The notes: generated by a model not told the origin, from the sequence alone. 11,457 nucleotides of DNA from an uncultured Collinsella sp. (GCA_902494855.1 CABUVC010000040.1:1-11457); one strand, 5' to 3'. Numbered from the stretch's first letter, positions 1 to 7,040 are shown. Translations and numbers: made by a program.

Positions 1-1683
1 GCCTTCCTGACCAAGTTCATCGACGAGGTTAACGCTCAGATGGGTGAGGCTTATCCCGAGCTGCTCAAGAATGTCGCGCTCGTCAAGGGTATCGTCGCCT
101 CCGAGGAGGAGCGCTTCTCCACGACGCTCGACAACGGCCGCGTCTATCTGGACGAGGCCCTGGCAGCGCTTGCCGAGGGCGCTGTGCTTCCGGGCGATGT
201 CGCCTTTAAGCTGCACGACACCTTTGGTTTCCCCATCGATCTGACCGTCGAGATCGCCGGCACCGCTGGCCACGACGTCGATATGGACGGCTTCACTGCC
301 TGCATGGAGGACCAGAAGGCCCGCGCCCGCGCCAATGCCAAGGGCGACGCCTGGGGCAGCTTCAACGACGTGTGGGTCGAGCTTTCGGACAAGGTCGCAG
401 CGACCGAGTTCGACGGCTATGACAACGATGTGATCGAGGGCGCCAAGGTTGTCGCCATCGTGCGCAACGGCGAGTCCGTCGAGTCCGCTGCCGCCGGCGA
501 GGATGTCGAGGTTGTGCTCGACCGCACCCCGTTCTATGCCGAGATGGGTGGTCAGCAGGGCGATGCCGGCAAGCTTTCCGCCGAGGGCGTTGTTCTGACC
601 GTTGCCGACACCAAGAACCACAACGGCCTGTATGCCCACGTCGCGCACGTTGCCGATGGCACGCTGACTGTCGGTGCCGCTGTGACCGCCGCTCTCGACG
701 CCGAGCGCCGTGGCTTCCTGCGCCGCAACCACACCGCCACGCACCTGCTCGACGCTGCCCTTAAGCAGGTCCTGGGCGAGCACGTCTCCCAGGCCGGCTC
801 GCTGGTGACGCCCGAGCACCTGCGCTTTGACTTTACGCACTTCGAGGCCCTTTCCTCCGAGCAGCTCAAGGCTGTCGAGGACTTGGTCAACCAGCAGATC
901 TTCGCCTCCAAGCCGGTCGTGACCCGTGTTATGGGCATCGACGAGGCTAAGGCTGCCGGCGCTGTTGCTCTGTTTGGAGAGAAGTACGGCGATGTCGTCC
1001 GCGTCGTCTCCGTGGGCGCCGAGGACCAGCCGTTCTCTCGCGAGCTCTGCGGTGGCACGCACGCTGCCAACACCGCCGAGATCGGCCTGTTCAAGATTAT
1101 TTCCGAGTCCTCTACGGGCTCGAACGTCCGCCGTATCGAGGCCGTGACCTCTAAGGGTGCTCTCGACTATATGGCCGACCGCCTGGCACTCGTTGACGCC
1201 GCCGCTGCTGCGCTCAAGTGCCGCGTCGACGAGGTTCCCGCCCGTGTGGAGAACCTGCAGGTCGAGCTGCGCGAGACGTCCAACAAGCTCAAAAAGGCTC
1301 TGACCGGTGGTTCCTCCGACGCCATTTCCAGCGCCATCGAGGGTGCTGTCGAGCTCGGTGGCTACAAGCTCGTCGTTGCTGAGCTCCAGGGCCTTGAGGC
1401 TGCCGACCTGCGCAACGTATGGGATACCGTGCACCAGAAGGTCGCCGGCCCTGTCGCTTGTGTCGTCGCCAGCGTGACTGAGAAGGGCACTCCGGCCCTG
1501 CTCGCTGCCGGCTCCGATGACGCCGTGAAGGCCGGGTTCCACGCCGGTAATGTGATCAAGCAGATCGCGGGTCTGGTCGACGGTCGCGGTGGTGGCCGTC
1601 CCAACATGGCCCAGGCCGGTGGCAAGAATGCTGCCGGCATCGCCGATGCCCTCGCGGCCGCCAAGACCGCGCTCGGCGCCTAA
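1..1683 (+). CDS. alaS: Alanyl-tRNA synthetase, C-terminal part (5' truncated by window)
   Basis: AlaRS charges tRNA-Ala with alanine in the cytoplasm and hydrolyses mischarged Ser- and Gly-tRNA-Ala. The reading frame is open from base 1, so the gene continues upstream. The 560 codons here are roughly the last two thirds of a protein that is usually about 880 residues; most of the aminoacylation core is missing. Seen in the sequence (numbered from base 1): the editing-domain zinc motif HTATH at codons 244-248 and its partner CGGTH at 350-354, then a helical segment (about 395-430), then the C-Ala domain with its glycine-rich GRGGGRPNMAQAGG motif near codons 529-542. The stop is TAA at 1681. 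ruvX starts 17 bases later, probably in the same transcript, an alaS-ruvX-mltG order known from many Gram-positive bacteria. No frameshift or missing editing residue is visible. Identification is secure. Confidence 0.97.
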   Translation, partial: AFLTKFIDEVNAQMGEAYPELLKNVALVKGIVASEEERFSTTLDNGRVYLDEALAALAEGAVLPGDVAFKLHDTFGFPIDLTVEIAGTAGHDVDMDGFTACMEDQKARARANAKGDAWGSFNDVWVELSDKVAATEFDGYDNDVIEGAKVVAIVRNGESVESAAAGEDVEVVLDRTPFYAEMGGQQGDAGKLSAEGVVLTVADTKNHNGLYAHVAHVADGTLTVGAAVTAALDAERRGFLRRNHTATHLLDAALKQVLGEHVSQAGSLVTPEHLRFDFTHFEALSSEQLKAVEDLVNQQIFASKPVVTRVMGIDEAKAAGAVALFGEKYGDVVRVVSVGAEDQPFSRELCGGTHAANTAEIGLFKIISESSTGSNVRRIEAVTSKGALDYMADRLALVDAAAAALKCRVDEVPARVENLQVELRETSNKLKKALTGGSSDAISSAIEGAVELGGYKLVVAELQGLEAADLRNVWDTVHQKVAGPVACVVASVTEKGTPALLAAGSDDAVKAGFHAGNVIKQIAGLVDGRGGGRPNMAQAGGKNAAGIADALAAAKTALGA

Positions 1684-1700
1684 GAATCTAAGAAGTCACT

Positions 1701-2129
1701 GTGGTCGCGCTTGCGCTGGACATAGGGGAGACCAGGATTGGCATCGCCGTCTCGAGCCGTGATGGCAAGATGGCGATGCCCGTCAAGGTGCTCCCGGCCG
1801 CCGAGGTCACCGGTATGGCCAAGACGTTCCGCTACCTGGTCGAAGACTATGAGCCCGACATCCTGGTAAGCGGACGTCCCCTGACCATGGCCGGTGAGCC
1901 CGGCCCCCAAGCCGAGCGCGTTGCCGCCGTGGCGCAAAAGATTGCCGACGAGCTCGTTCTTCCGCTGGAGTTTGAGGACGAGCGTCTGTCCTCGCAAGAG
2001 GCCAAGCGTATCCTGCGCGAGCAGGGCCTCAACGAAAAGCAGATGAGGGGCAAGATCGACATGATTGCCGCCAGCCTTTTTTTGCAGACGTGGCTCGATC
2101 GTAAAAACGAGGAGGTTTCGCATGCCTAG
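1701..2129 (+). CDS. ruvX: RuvX/YqgF family Holliday-junction resolvase-like nuclease
   Basis: The 142-residue product matches the usual RuvX/YqgF length and has an RNase H-like fold. The family is linked to pre-16S rRNA 5'-end processing and Holliday junction resolution; which applies here cannot be read from sequence. The acidic catalytic set is present: Asp7 in LALDIGETRIGIAVS, the DERLSS motif at residues 93-98, and Asp120 in KIDMIAAS. The loop SGRPLTMAGEPGPQAERV (residues 57-74) corresponds to the family's G-LPLNMDG-GPQ motif. The start is GTG at 1701, the only start that keeps the N-terminal beta strand, with a weak AGAAG ribosome site about 5 bases upstream. Its 3' end overlaps mltG by 8 bases (2122-2129), so translation of the two is likely coupled. 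It is transcribed with alaS. Confidence 0.93.
   Translation: MVALALDIGETRIGIAVSSRDGKMAMPVKVLPAAEVTGMAKTFRYLVEDYEPDILVSGRPLTMAGEPGPQAERVAAVAQKIADELVLPLEFEDERLSSQEAKRILREQGLNEKQMRGKIDMIAASLFLQTWLDRKNEEVSHA
2109..2115 (+). promoter_or_regulatory. Strong ribosome binding site of mltG
   Basis: GAGGAGG lies 6 bases upstream of the ATG at 2122 and inside the end of ruvX. It decides the mltG start: an in-frame ATG at 2065 would add 19 residues that overlap ruvX, have no comparable ribosome site, and look unlike the rest of the tail. Confidence 0.85.
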
Positions 2130-3555
2130 TGCTTCCGATCCGCGCCAGCCGAATCGTACACGTCAGCCGGCGTCGCGCCCTGCCCAGCCTGGCCAGCGTC
2201 CGGCACAGCCGACGCAGCGCGCAGCTCAGCCTGCCGCGCGCCCGGTGCAGTCCTTCTCTCGTTCGGCCCAACCTGTTCAACGGACGGGTCAGCAGCCTTC
2301 TGCTCGTTCGGTTCAGCATCCGGCTTCTCACGCGGCTCAGCAGCCCACTGCTCGTACGGCCCAGCCTGCAGGCGGTACCCGCTTTAAGCGGCAGGCACCT
2401 ACCCAGCGAACGCAGGCCCCCCAATCGCATTCTCATCACGCCCGCGGTTCGCATGGCGTTGCTCCGGCGACCCGCTCGAGCTACAACACGCATACTCGTC
2501 GCGGTGCTCAAAAGAAGAGCTCTCCGGTTCCCATGATCATCGGCGTTGTGGTGGCGGTGCTTGCGCTTGTCGCGATCGTTTTCTTTGTCGTGCCGGCCGT
2601 CAAGGGCTTCTTTGCCGGTGAGGATACGAAGGTCACGGCTGGTCAGCAGGTTACGGTAACCATTCCCGACGGTGCTTCGGGCGATACGATCGCCTCGATT
2701 CTCTCCGAGAACCATATCGTCGAGAATCCCAAGGATTACTATGCGGCGGTGAAAAAGCTCAACGCCGATATGTCGCTCAAGCCTGGTACCTATTTGTTCA
2801 CCACACTCATGGACGCGACCAAGGTTGTTCAGCAGCTCATGGAAGGTCCCAACGCGGGCTCCAATGCGCTAACTATCCCTGAGGGCCTGACGGTCGATCA
2901 AGTCGCCGACCGTGTGGCCCAGGCCTACGATGGCATCTCTAAGGAAGACTTCCTCAACCAGGCTAAGGCCTCCAACTACGTGGACGACTATAGCTTCCTT
3001 AAGGGCGCCGCCAACGACTCGCTTGAGGGTTTCTTGTTCCCCAAGACCTATTCGTTGGGTGATTCGCCGACGGCCGATGGCGTGATTCGCGCTATGCTCG
3101 ACCAGTTTAAGACCGAGTACAAGTCGCTTGACTTTGCGAGCTGCGAAGCCAAGATCAAGGAACGCTACGGTGTGGAGATGTCCGACTACGACATCGTCAA
3201 CTTGGCCTCTATCGTTGAGCGCGAGGGCCTCAACGCCGATCAACGTGCGCATGTGGCCTCGGTTTTCTACAACCGCCTTGCCGGCAAGCTCGATGGCCTG
3301 CGCTATCTCAATAGCGATGCGACTATGATGTATGTCACCGGTGGAGAGGTTACCGCCGACGACCTGCAGAGCGATAGTCCGTATAACACCTATAAGCATG
3401 AGGGCCTGCCGCCCACGCCCATCTGCTCTCCGTCGCTCGAGGCACTCAAGGCCACGCTTGAGCCGACCGACTCCGATGACCTGTATTTCTACATTACGCA
3501 GGACGAGGAGTACTTCTCGCAAACCTACGAAGAGCATCAACAGTCTTGGAATTAG
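2122..3555 (+). CDS. mltG: Endolytic murein transglycosylase MltG with long basic N-terminal tail
   Basis: MltG (YceG-like) is an inner-membrane lytic transglycosylase that cuts nascent glycan strands and is thought to set chain length. The 477-residue protein reads as follows. Residues 1-135 are a cytoplasmic tail rich in Gln, Pro, Ala and Arg. One membrane helix lies at about 136-162 (PMIIGVVVAVLALVAIVFF). An extracellular region follows, with IPEGLTVDQVADRV (LysM-like part), LEGFLFPKTYSL, and the catalytic LASIVERE segment, where Glu366 aligns with the catalytic Glu of E. coli MltG (LASIVEKE). The C-terminal family signature is also present: FYNRL, SDATMMY, YNTYKHEGLPPTPI and FSQTYEEHQQSW. 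The start at 2122 is set by a strong ribosome site and overlaps ruvX by 8 bases. The downstream HAD gene starts one base after the stop. The transglycosylase call is firm; the tail is longer than in E. coli MltG and its role is unknown. Confidence 0.95.
   Translation: MPSASDPRQPNRTRQPASRPAQPGQRPAQPTQRAAQPAARPVQSFSRSAQPVQRTGQQPSARSVQHPASHAAQQPTARTAQPAGGTRFKRQAPTQRTQAPQSHSHHARGSHGVAPATRSSYNTHTRRGAQKKSSPVPMIIGVVVAVLALVAIVFFVVPAVKGFFAGEDTKVTAGQQVTVTIPDGASGDTIASILSENHIVENPKDYYAAVKKLNADMSLKPGTYLFTTLMDATKVVQQLMEGPNAGSNALTIPEGLTVDQVADRVAQAYDGISKEDFLNQAKASNYVDDYSFLKGAANDSLEGFLFPKTYSLGDSPTADGVIRAMLDQFKTEYKSLDFASCEAKIKERYGVEMSDYDIVNLASIVEREGLNADQRAHVASVFYNRLAGKLDGLRYLNSDATMMYVTGGEVTADDLQSDSPYNTYKHEGLPPTPICSPSLEALKATLEPTDSDDLYFYITQDEEYFSQTYEEHQQSWN
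2161..2375 (+). repeat. Low-complexity Gln/Pro/Ala/Arg coding repeat in mltG
   Basis: Codons for short units such as RPAQPGQ, RPAQPTQ, RAAQPAA, RSAQPVQ and RTAQPAG recur about every 7-12 residues across MltG residues 14-84. The units are degenerate at DNA level (CAGCCT, CAGCCG and CAACCT variants), so this is an old or selected repeat, not a recent slippage expansion. It also gives rise to spurious open frames on both strands. Confidence 0.8.
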
Positions 3556-3556
3556 C

Positions 3557-4054
3557 ATGAGGATTTTTAGCCCCAAACGATACGTTGCCTCGGTCGATCG
3601 CATCGACCTTGATGCCCTGTGGGCCGACGGCAAACGCGCCATTCTGCTCGATCGCGATAACACCCTGGTGCCGCGCGACACCGAGCAGGTTCCCGCCGCG
3701 GTTTCCGCTTGGCTCGATGCCGCCCGCGCCAAAGGCTTTAAGCTGTGCATGGTGTCCAACAACTGGCATCGCGACCAGGTCATGAGCTCTGCACGCGAGC
3801 TGGGACTCGAGGCCATCAGCCACGCCATGAAGCCGGCGCCGTTTGCCCTCAAGGCGGGTCTTAAGCGCCTCGGCGCCACGGCCGACGAGGCGGTGCTGAT
3901 CGGTGATCAGCTCTACACGGACGTGTGGAGCGGCAACTTCGCCGGCGTCGATACCATCCTGGTAAAGCCGCAGGCCACGCAGGACCTGTGGTATACGCAG
4001 ATCTTCCGTATCTTTGAGCGCCGGGCCCTGCGCGACCTTCCCTGCGAGGAATAG
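3557..4054 (+). CDS. YqeG-family HAD-superfamily phosphatase (HAD-IIIA)
   Basis: The 165-residue soluble protein carries all four HAD motifs: motif I LLDRDNTLV (nucleophile Asp32, acid Asp34), motif II Ser67 in MVSNN, motif III Lys92 in AMKPAPF, and motif IV IGDQLYTD (Asp117, Asp122). It has no large cap insertion and matches YqeG of Bacillus in length and in the DNTLV form of motif I. Members resemble phosphatidylglycerophosphate phosphatases of the GEP4 type, so a lipid or small-molecule phosphate substrate is possible but cannot be read from the sequence. The ATG at 3557 lies 1 base after the mltG stop, with only a weak GGA 6 bases upstream, so it probably relies on translation of mltG. 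An open frame upstream of 3557 runs inside mltG and is not used in this model. aroK follows 8 bases downstream; in Bacillus yqeG also sits near a shikimate gene (aroE). Confidence 0.88.
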   Translation: MRIFSPKRYVASVDRIDLDALWADGKRAILLDRDNTLVPRDTEQVPAAVSAWLDAARAKGFKLCMVSNNWHRDQVMSSARELGLEAISHAMKPAPFALKAGLKRLGATADEAVLIGDQLYTDVWSGNFAGVDTILVKPQATQDLWYTQIFRIFERRALRDLPCEE

Positions 4055-4062
4055 GTCTCGTC

Positions 4063-4596
4063 ATGTCCCAGCACACCAAACACGGCTGCGACCATATCTT
4101 CTTTATCGGCTTTTTGGGCGCGGGCAAATCGACACTCGCGCGCAACGTCGGCACTATGTTCAAGCGGCGTTTTATCGATACCGACCGCCTAGTCGTCCGC
4201 CGTTGCGGCAAGTCGGTAACCGAGATTTTTGAGACCGAGGGTGAGGATCGTTTTCGCGAGCTCGAGACCTCGGCGCTCCGTTCGCTCCAAAGCGAGCGCA
4301 GTCTGTTGGTTTCGTGCGGTGGCGGTATCGTCGAGACGCCGGTGAATATTGAGCTGATGCACGAAATGGGTACGTGCGTGTACCTCGAGGGCGACTTTGA
4401 GGATTCGATTCGCCAGATTCGTCGGTCCGACACGCGCCCCGATTTCCGCTCGCCCGAGCATGCCGCGCGCTTGTTTGAGCATCGCCGTCCGCTGTATCGC
4501 CAGGCCGCCGATATTACCCTTGATATTCGCAACAAGTCCTTCGAGGACGTTTCCTACCTTTGTGCCGAGATGCTTTTGGAGCGTGGACTGCTATGA
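4063..4596 (+). CDS. aroK: Shikimate kinase
   Basis: Shikimate kinase phosphorylates the 3-hydroxyl of shikimate with ATP, the fifth step of chorismate synthesis, in the cytoplasm. The 177-residue product is of normal length and looks catalytically complete. Walker A is GFLGAGKS at residues 16-23. The magnesium/shikimate DTD motif is at 39-41, the shikimate-binding arginine is Arg65 in FRELE, and GGG lies at 86-88 (CGGGIV). The lid arginine is in TRPDF (Arg125), and the second substrate arginine is in HRRPLYRQAAD (about 141-142). It starts at ATG 4063, 8 bases after the HAD gene. Its stop overlaps the next start (ATGA, 4593-4596), so the two are translationally coupled. Gluconate or other small-molecule kinases are the alternative, but the DTD, GGG and RPLY set favours shikimate kinase. 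Confidence 0.9.
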   Translation: MSQHTKHGCDHIFFIGFLGAGKSTLARNVGTMFKRRFIDTDRLVVRRCGKSVTEIFETEGEDRFRELETSALRSLQSERSLLVSCGGGIVETPVNIELMHEMGTCVYLEGDFEDSIRQIRRSDTRPDFRSPEHAARLFEHRRPLYRQAADITLDIRNKSFEDVSYLCAEMLLERGLL

Positions 4597-5702
4597 TTCG
4601 CCGCCAACTGATCAATTTCCAAAACCGCAGCGTCGATGTCCGTGTCGGATTGGGCGCGTTCGATGAGCTGTCGCGTATGTTTGCCTCGGCTGTGGGCAAG
4701 CCTAAGCGCGCGATGGTGGTTTGGAACTCCGCCTCGTCAGAACGTTTTGATGAGGTCGTCGAGCATGCGCTGGTCGACGCCGGTTTTGCCGTGTCGCATT
4801 TCTCCCTTGAGGTTTCGCCTGCTGGTGCCACGCTGGCCGATGCCGATGCTATCTTTGGCGCCTTGTCTGCCAACGGCATTACCTGCGACGATCTGGTTGT
4901 CGCCGTTGGCGATGCCGCAACCTGCTCGGTTGTTAGCTGGTGCGCCAACCAGTGGTGTGGCCGAACCGAGTGCGCGCTGCTGCCGACGACCTTCGACGCC
5001 ATGCTCACGGTCGCGACGACCATGAAGCCGCTCATTGCCTCGTCGTCGAATGCGCTTCCCGCTATCGCGTTCCGTCCCGAACCGGGCTTGGTCGTGTGTG
5101 ACCTCGACCTTGTTCGCGAGGCGGACCCCGAGGACCTCAAGCTCGGCTATGTGGTACTTGTTGGCACCATGCTTTCGAGCAGTAAGTCCCGTTGGAATCA
5201 GTTTACTGAGACCGTCCCCGAGATTCTCGCGGGCGAGGAGGTCGCGCTCGTCAATGCCGTTCAATGGTCTCAGACTGCCCGCAAGGACGTACTGATGGCC
5301 ACGAACCCGAGCGCTCGCCATGCGCTCGATTTTGGCAAGACGGGGGAGCGTACCCTGCGCGCCTGCTTGGGCGATGCCGCTTCGCAGGTCCCTGCCTATC
5401 AGCTGTTATCCGAGGGCATGCGCTTTGAGGCGCGCCTAGCACATGATGCCTGCGATTTCGATATCGATTACGTCTTTGAGGTCGATGACTGCCTGGAGGA
5501 CTTTGGCATCGAGGAACTTGCCTTCGACCTGGAGCCCACCGCGTTTATCGAGGAGTTCCGCAGGCAGCAGTTCGCCCGCTCGAACCGCAGTATGTTGCCG
5601 CTGCCCGCGGCACTCGGCGCCATTCGTCTAACGAGCGTCGAGGACGAGGTTCTTGAGCGCCATGCTCATGCCTACTTGGCTTCTCGCAAAGAACTTCTCT
5701 AA
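4593..5702 (+). CDS. Divergent 3-dehydroquinate synthase homologue, probably lacking its zinc site
   Basis: This 369-residue protein occupies the usual aroB place after aroK and aligns along its length with 3-dehydroquinate synthase, the enzyme that turns DAHP into 3-dehydroquinate. Recognisable scaffold: DDLVVAVGD (99-107), LLPTTFDAML (129-138), LVVCDLDLV (166-174), LKLGYVVLVGTM (182-193), ALDFGKTGERTLRA (244-257). Key residues differ by my manual alignment. The NAD motif GGGVVGD reads GDAATCS (106-112). The zinc Glu of AEVIK is Tyr186. The two His of NFGHTFGHA are Lys249 and Arg253. The His of LHGEAV falls at Ala268. The frame is intact, without stops, and starts ATG 4593 in the aroK stop. 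I therefore read it as a maintained protein with a lost or changed activity, not a decaying pseudogene. I give no gene symbol because aroB function is doubtful. Confidence 0.8.
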   Translation: MIRRQLINFQNRSVDVRVGLGAFDELSRMFASAVGKPKRAMVVWNSASSERFDEVVEHALVDAGFAVSHFSLEVSPAGATLADADAIFGALSANGITCDDLVVAVGDAATCSVVSWCANQWCGRTECALLPTTFDAMLTVATTMKPLIASSSNALPAIAFRPEPGLVVCDLDLVREADPEDLKLGYVVLVGTMLSSSKSRWNQFTETVPEILAGEEVALVNAVQWSQTARKDVLMATNPSARHALDFGKTGERTLRACLGDAASQVPAYQLLSEGMRFEARLAHDACDFDIDYVFEVDDCLEDFGIEELAFDLEPTAFIEEFRRQQFARSNRSMLPLPAALGAIRLTSVEDEVLERHAHAYLASRKELL

Positions 5703-5739
5703 GATTTATTGACTTCCATCGTCTTTCGTATCATGTTGA

Positions 5740-5802
5740 GGGGCGGGTTTTCAATCGGTTGCGGATCGCATGCGATTCCGTCGTTCGGTTGAGACCCGTC
5801 CC
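5740..5802. repeat. Long imperfect hairpin upstream of pepP
   Basis: Bases 5740-5770 can pair with 5771-5802 almost throughout. The outer stem is GGGGCGGGTTTTCAA (5740-5754) against TTGAGACCCGTCCC (5789-5802). A middle stem with G-T wobbles follows. The inner core is the perfect palindrome ATCGCATGCGAT (5765-5776). Only a few bulges and one T-T mismatch interrupt the roughly 30-pair stem. No T-run follows on either strand, so it is not a typical intrinsic terminator. It could be an attenuating leader, an RNA-processing site between the left operon and pepP, or a copy of a dispersed palindromic repeat. Confidence 0.75.
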
Positions 5803-5803
5803 G

Positions 5804-5813
5804 TCTATATAGA
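5804..5813 (+). promoter_or_regulatory. AT-rich palindrome, possible -10 region or operator of pepP
   Basis: TCTATATAGA is a perfect 10-base palindrome and contains TATATA at 5806-5811, which resembles a -10 box. The best -35 at normal spacing is only TTCGGT (5784-5789, 16-base spacer). A start point near 5818 would give a leader of under 20 bases that still includes the AGAAAGGA ribosome site (5821-5828). Its position just after the long hairpin supports a control role, but promoter activity is a guess. Confidence 0.35.
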
Positions 5814-5834
5814 GACAACAAGAAAGGAATCTGC

Positions 5835-6965
5835 ATGTCTGAGTTTGCTGCCGGTCCTGCCGGTCGTATCGAGCGTGTCCGTGCCCTGATGGCCGAGCGT
5901 GGCTACGACGCCATCGTGGTGCGCGACGAGGCCAACCTTCGTTGGCTTACGGGCGTGAAGGGCGTCTTCGACTACACCTTCGAGTTCCCGCACGCTGCGT
6001 TTATTACGGCTGACCAGTGCCTGTTCCACACCGACTCGCGCTACCTCAACAGCTTTGAGGAGAACACGCCCGCCGGCAGCCCCTGGGTCTACGACATGGA
6101 CGAGGGCACCATTCCCGGCTGGGTCGCCGGCAAGATCGCGGCCAATAGGTGCCGCGTCTGCGCTGTCGAGGATGACATGCAGATTAACTTCTACCAGGGC
6201 ATCCAACGTGGCCTGGAGGATCGTTCCGTCGCCTGCATGCTGCCGCTGATGCATGACGACATTCGCAAGATGCGCGCCATCAAGGACGCCGAGGAGATTG
6301 AGCTCATGCGCCATGCGCAGTCGATCACCGACGCCGCCTTCCAGCACATGCTCGGCTTTATTAAGCCCGGCATGACCGAGAAGCAGGTTCGCAACGAGCT
6401 CGAGAACTTTATGTTCGCCAACGGCGCCGACAGCTTGGCTTTTGGCTCCATCGTGGCGAGCGGTCCCAACACCGCCAACCCGCATGCCGTGCCGAGCGAT
6501 CGCGTGATCGAGAAGGGCGACTTCGTCCTGATGGACTACGGCGCGGGCTACTGTGATTACCGCTCCGACATGACACGCACTGTTGTGATGGGCGAGCCCA
6601 CGCAGGAGCAGCTTGACCTGTACGCGCTCGTGCGCCGTACGCACGAGGAGTGCGTCGCCGCCATTCATCCGGGCGTCGAGGGCAACGACATCTTCAAGCT
6701 CTCCAAGAAGATCATCGGCGATGCCGGCTATGGCGATTACTACAACCATGGTTTGGGCCACGGCGTGGGCATCGACATCCACGAGCTGCCCAACTTCAAC
6801 CGTAGCAAGAACATCATTGAGGTCGGCTCGGTTATTACCATGGAGCCCGGCGTCTACCTGCCCGGTGTGGGCGGCGTGCGCCTGGAGGACTACGGCGTCG
6901 TCACCGAGAACGGATATGAGCCCTTCACCAAGACCCCGCACGACCTGTACGTCATCGATTGCTAG
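5835..6965 (+). CDS. pepP: Xaa-Pro aminopeptidase (M24 family, PepP/PepQ type)
   Basis: This cytoplasmic dinuclear-metal exopeptidase removes N-terminal residues that precede proline or cleaves Xaa-Pro dipeptides; sequence alone does not separate PepP from PepQ. The 376-residue protein has an N-terminal creatinase-like domain (about 10-140, with LRWLTGVKG and FHTDSRY) and a pita-bread catalytic domain. All five metal ligands are visible: Asp234 and Asp245 (MDYGAGYCDYRSDMTRT, with the family's 11-residue spacing), His309 (HGLGHGVGIDIHE), Glu337 (TMEPGVYLPG) and Glu351 (GVRLEDYGVV). The start is ATG 5835 with AGAAAGGA 6 bases upstream. It is separated from the left operon by a hairpin-bearing gap and closed by a strong terminator. 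A peptidase of this type next to efp is also found in Bacillus (yqhT-efp), and both deal with proline-containing sequences, which is suggestive only. Confidence 0.92.
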   Translation: MSEFAAGPAGRIERVRALMAERGYDAIVVRDEANLRWLTGVKGVFDYTFEFPHAAFITADQCLFHTDSRYLNSFEENTPAGSPWVYDMDEGTIPGWVAGKIAANRCRVCAVEDDMQINFYQGIQRGLEDRSVACMLPLMHDDIRKMRAIKDAEEIELMRHAQSITDAAFQHMLGFIKPGMTEKQVRNELENFMFANGADSLAFGSIVASGPNTANPHAVPSDRVIEKGDFVLMDYGAGYCDYRSDMTRTVVMGEPTQEQLDLYALVRRTHEECVAAIHPGVEGNDIFKLSKKIIGDAGYGDYYNHGLGHGVGIDIHELPNFNRSKNIIEVGSVITMEPGVYLPGVGGVRLEDYGVVTENGYEPFTKTPHDLYVIDC

Positions 6966-6987
6966 ACCATTTCGATAGATTTTTGGG

Positions 6988-7030
6988 GCGGGGCGTCCGG
7001 AGCAATTCGGACGCCCCGCGTTCTCTTTTT
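6988..7030 (+). terminator. Intrinsic terminator after pepP
   Basis: CGGGGCGTCCG (6989-6999) pairs perfectly with CGGACGCCCCG (7008-7018) around an 8-base loop. One further G-C pair is possible (6988 with 7019). The stem is followed by TTCTCTTTTT (7021-7030). The stem is very GC-rich and the T-run lies on the + strand only, so it ends transcription from pepP and separates it from efp. Confidence 0.92.
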
Positions 7031-7040
7031 ATGCGCTCGC

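Noticed and set aside
2065..2121. Upstream in-frame ATG of mltG
   Set aside because: It would extend the protein 19 residues deeper into ruvX without a Shine-Dalgarno site. The ATG at 2122 has GAGGAGG at ideal spacing.
2029..2715. 228-codon Arg/Leu-rich open frame on the minus strand
   Set aside because: It is the complement of the Gln/Pro/Ala/Arg repeat of mltG, with no ribosome site or motif support.
4560..4592. Upstream in-frame ATG of the aroB-like gene
   Set aside because: It lies inside aroK. The ATG at 4593 in the ATGA overlap gives the expected N-terminal strand and coupling.
4593..5702. aroB-like gene as a decayed pseudogene
   Set aside because: The frame is full length, without internal stops or frameshifts, with codon use like its neighbours and an exact coupled start; a maintained but altered protein explains it better.
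5709..5734. TTGACT ... TATCAT as a sigma-70 promoter for pepP
   Set aside because: The spacer is only 14 bases, too short for a usual promoter, and it would place the long hairpin in the leader. It remains possible but not supported enough to annotate.
5805..6941. 378-codon open frame on the minus strand across pepP
   Set aside because: It mirrors the pepP reading frame codon for codon and gives low-complexity Val/His/Leu/Asp-rich protein. PepP on the + strand has all five metal ligands.
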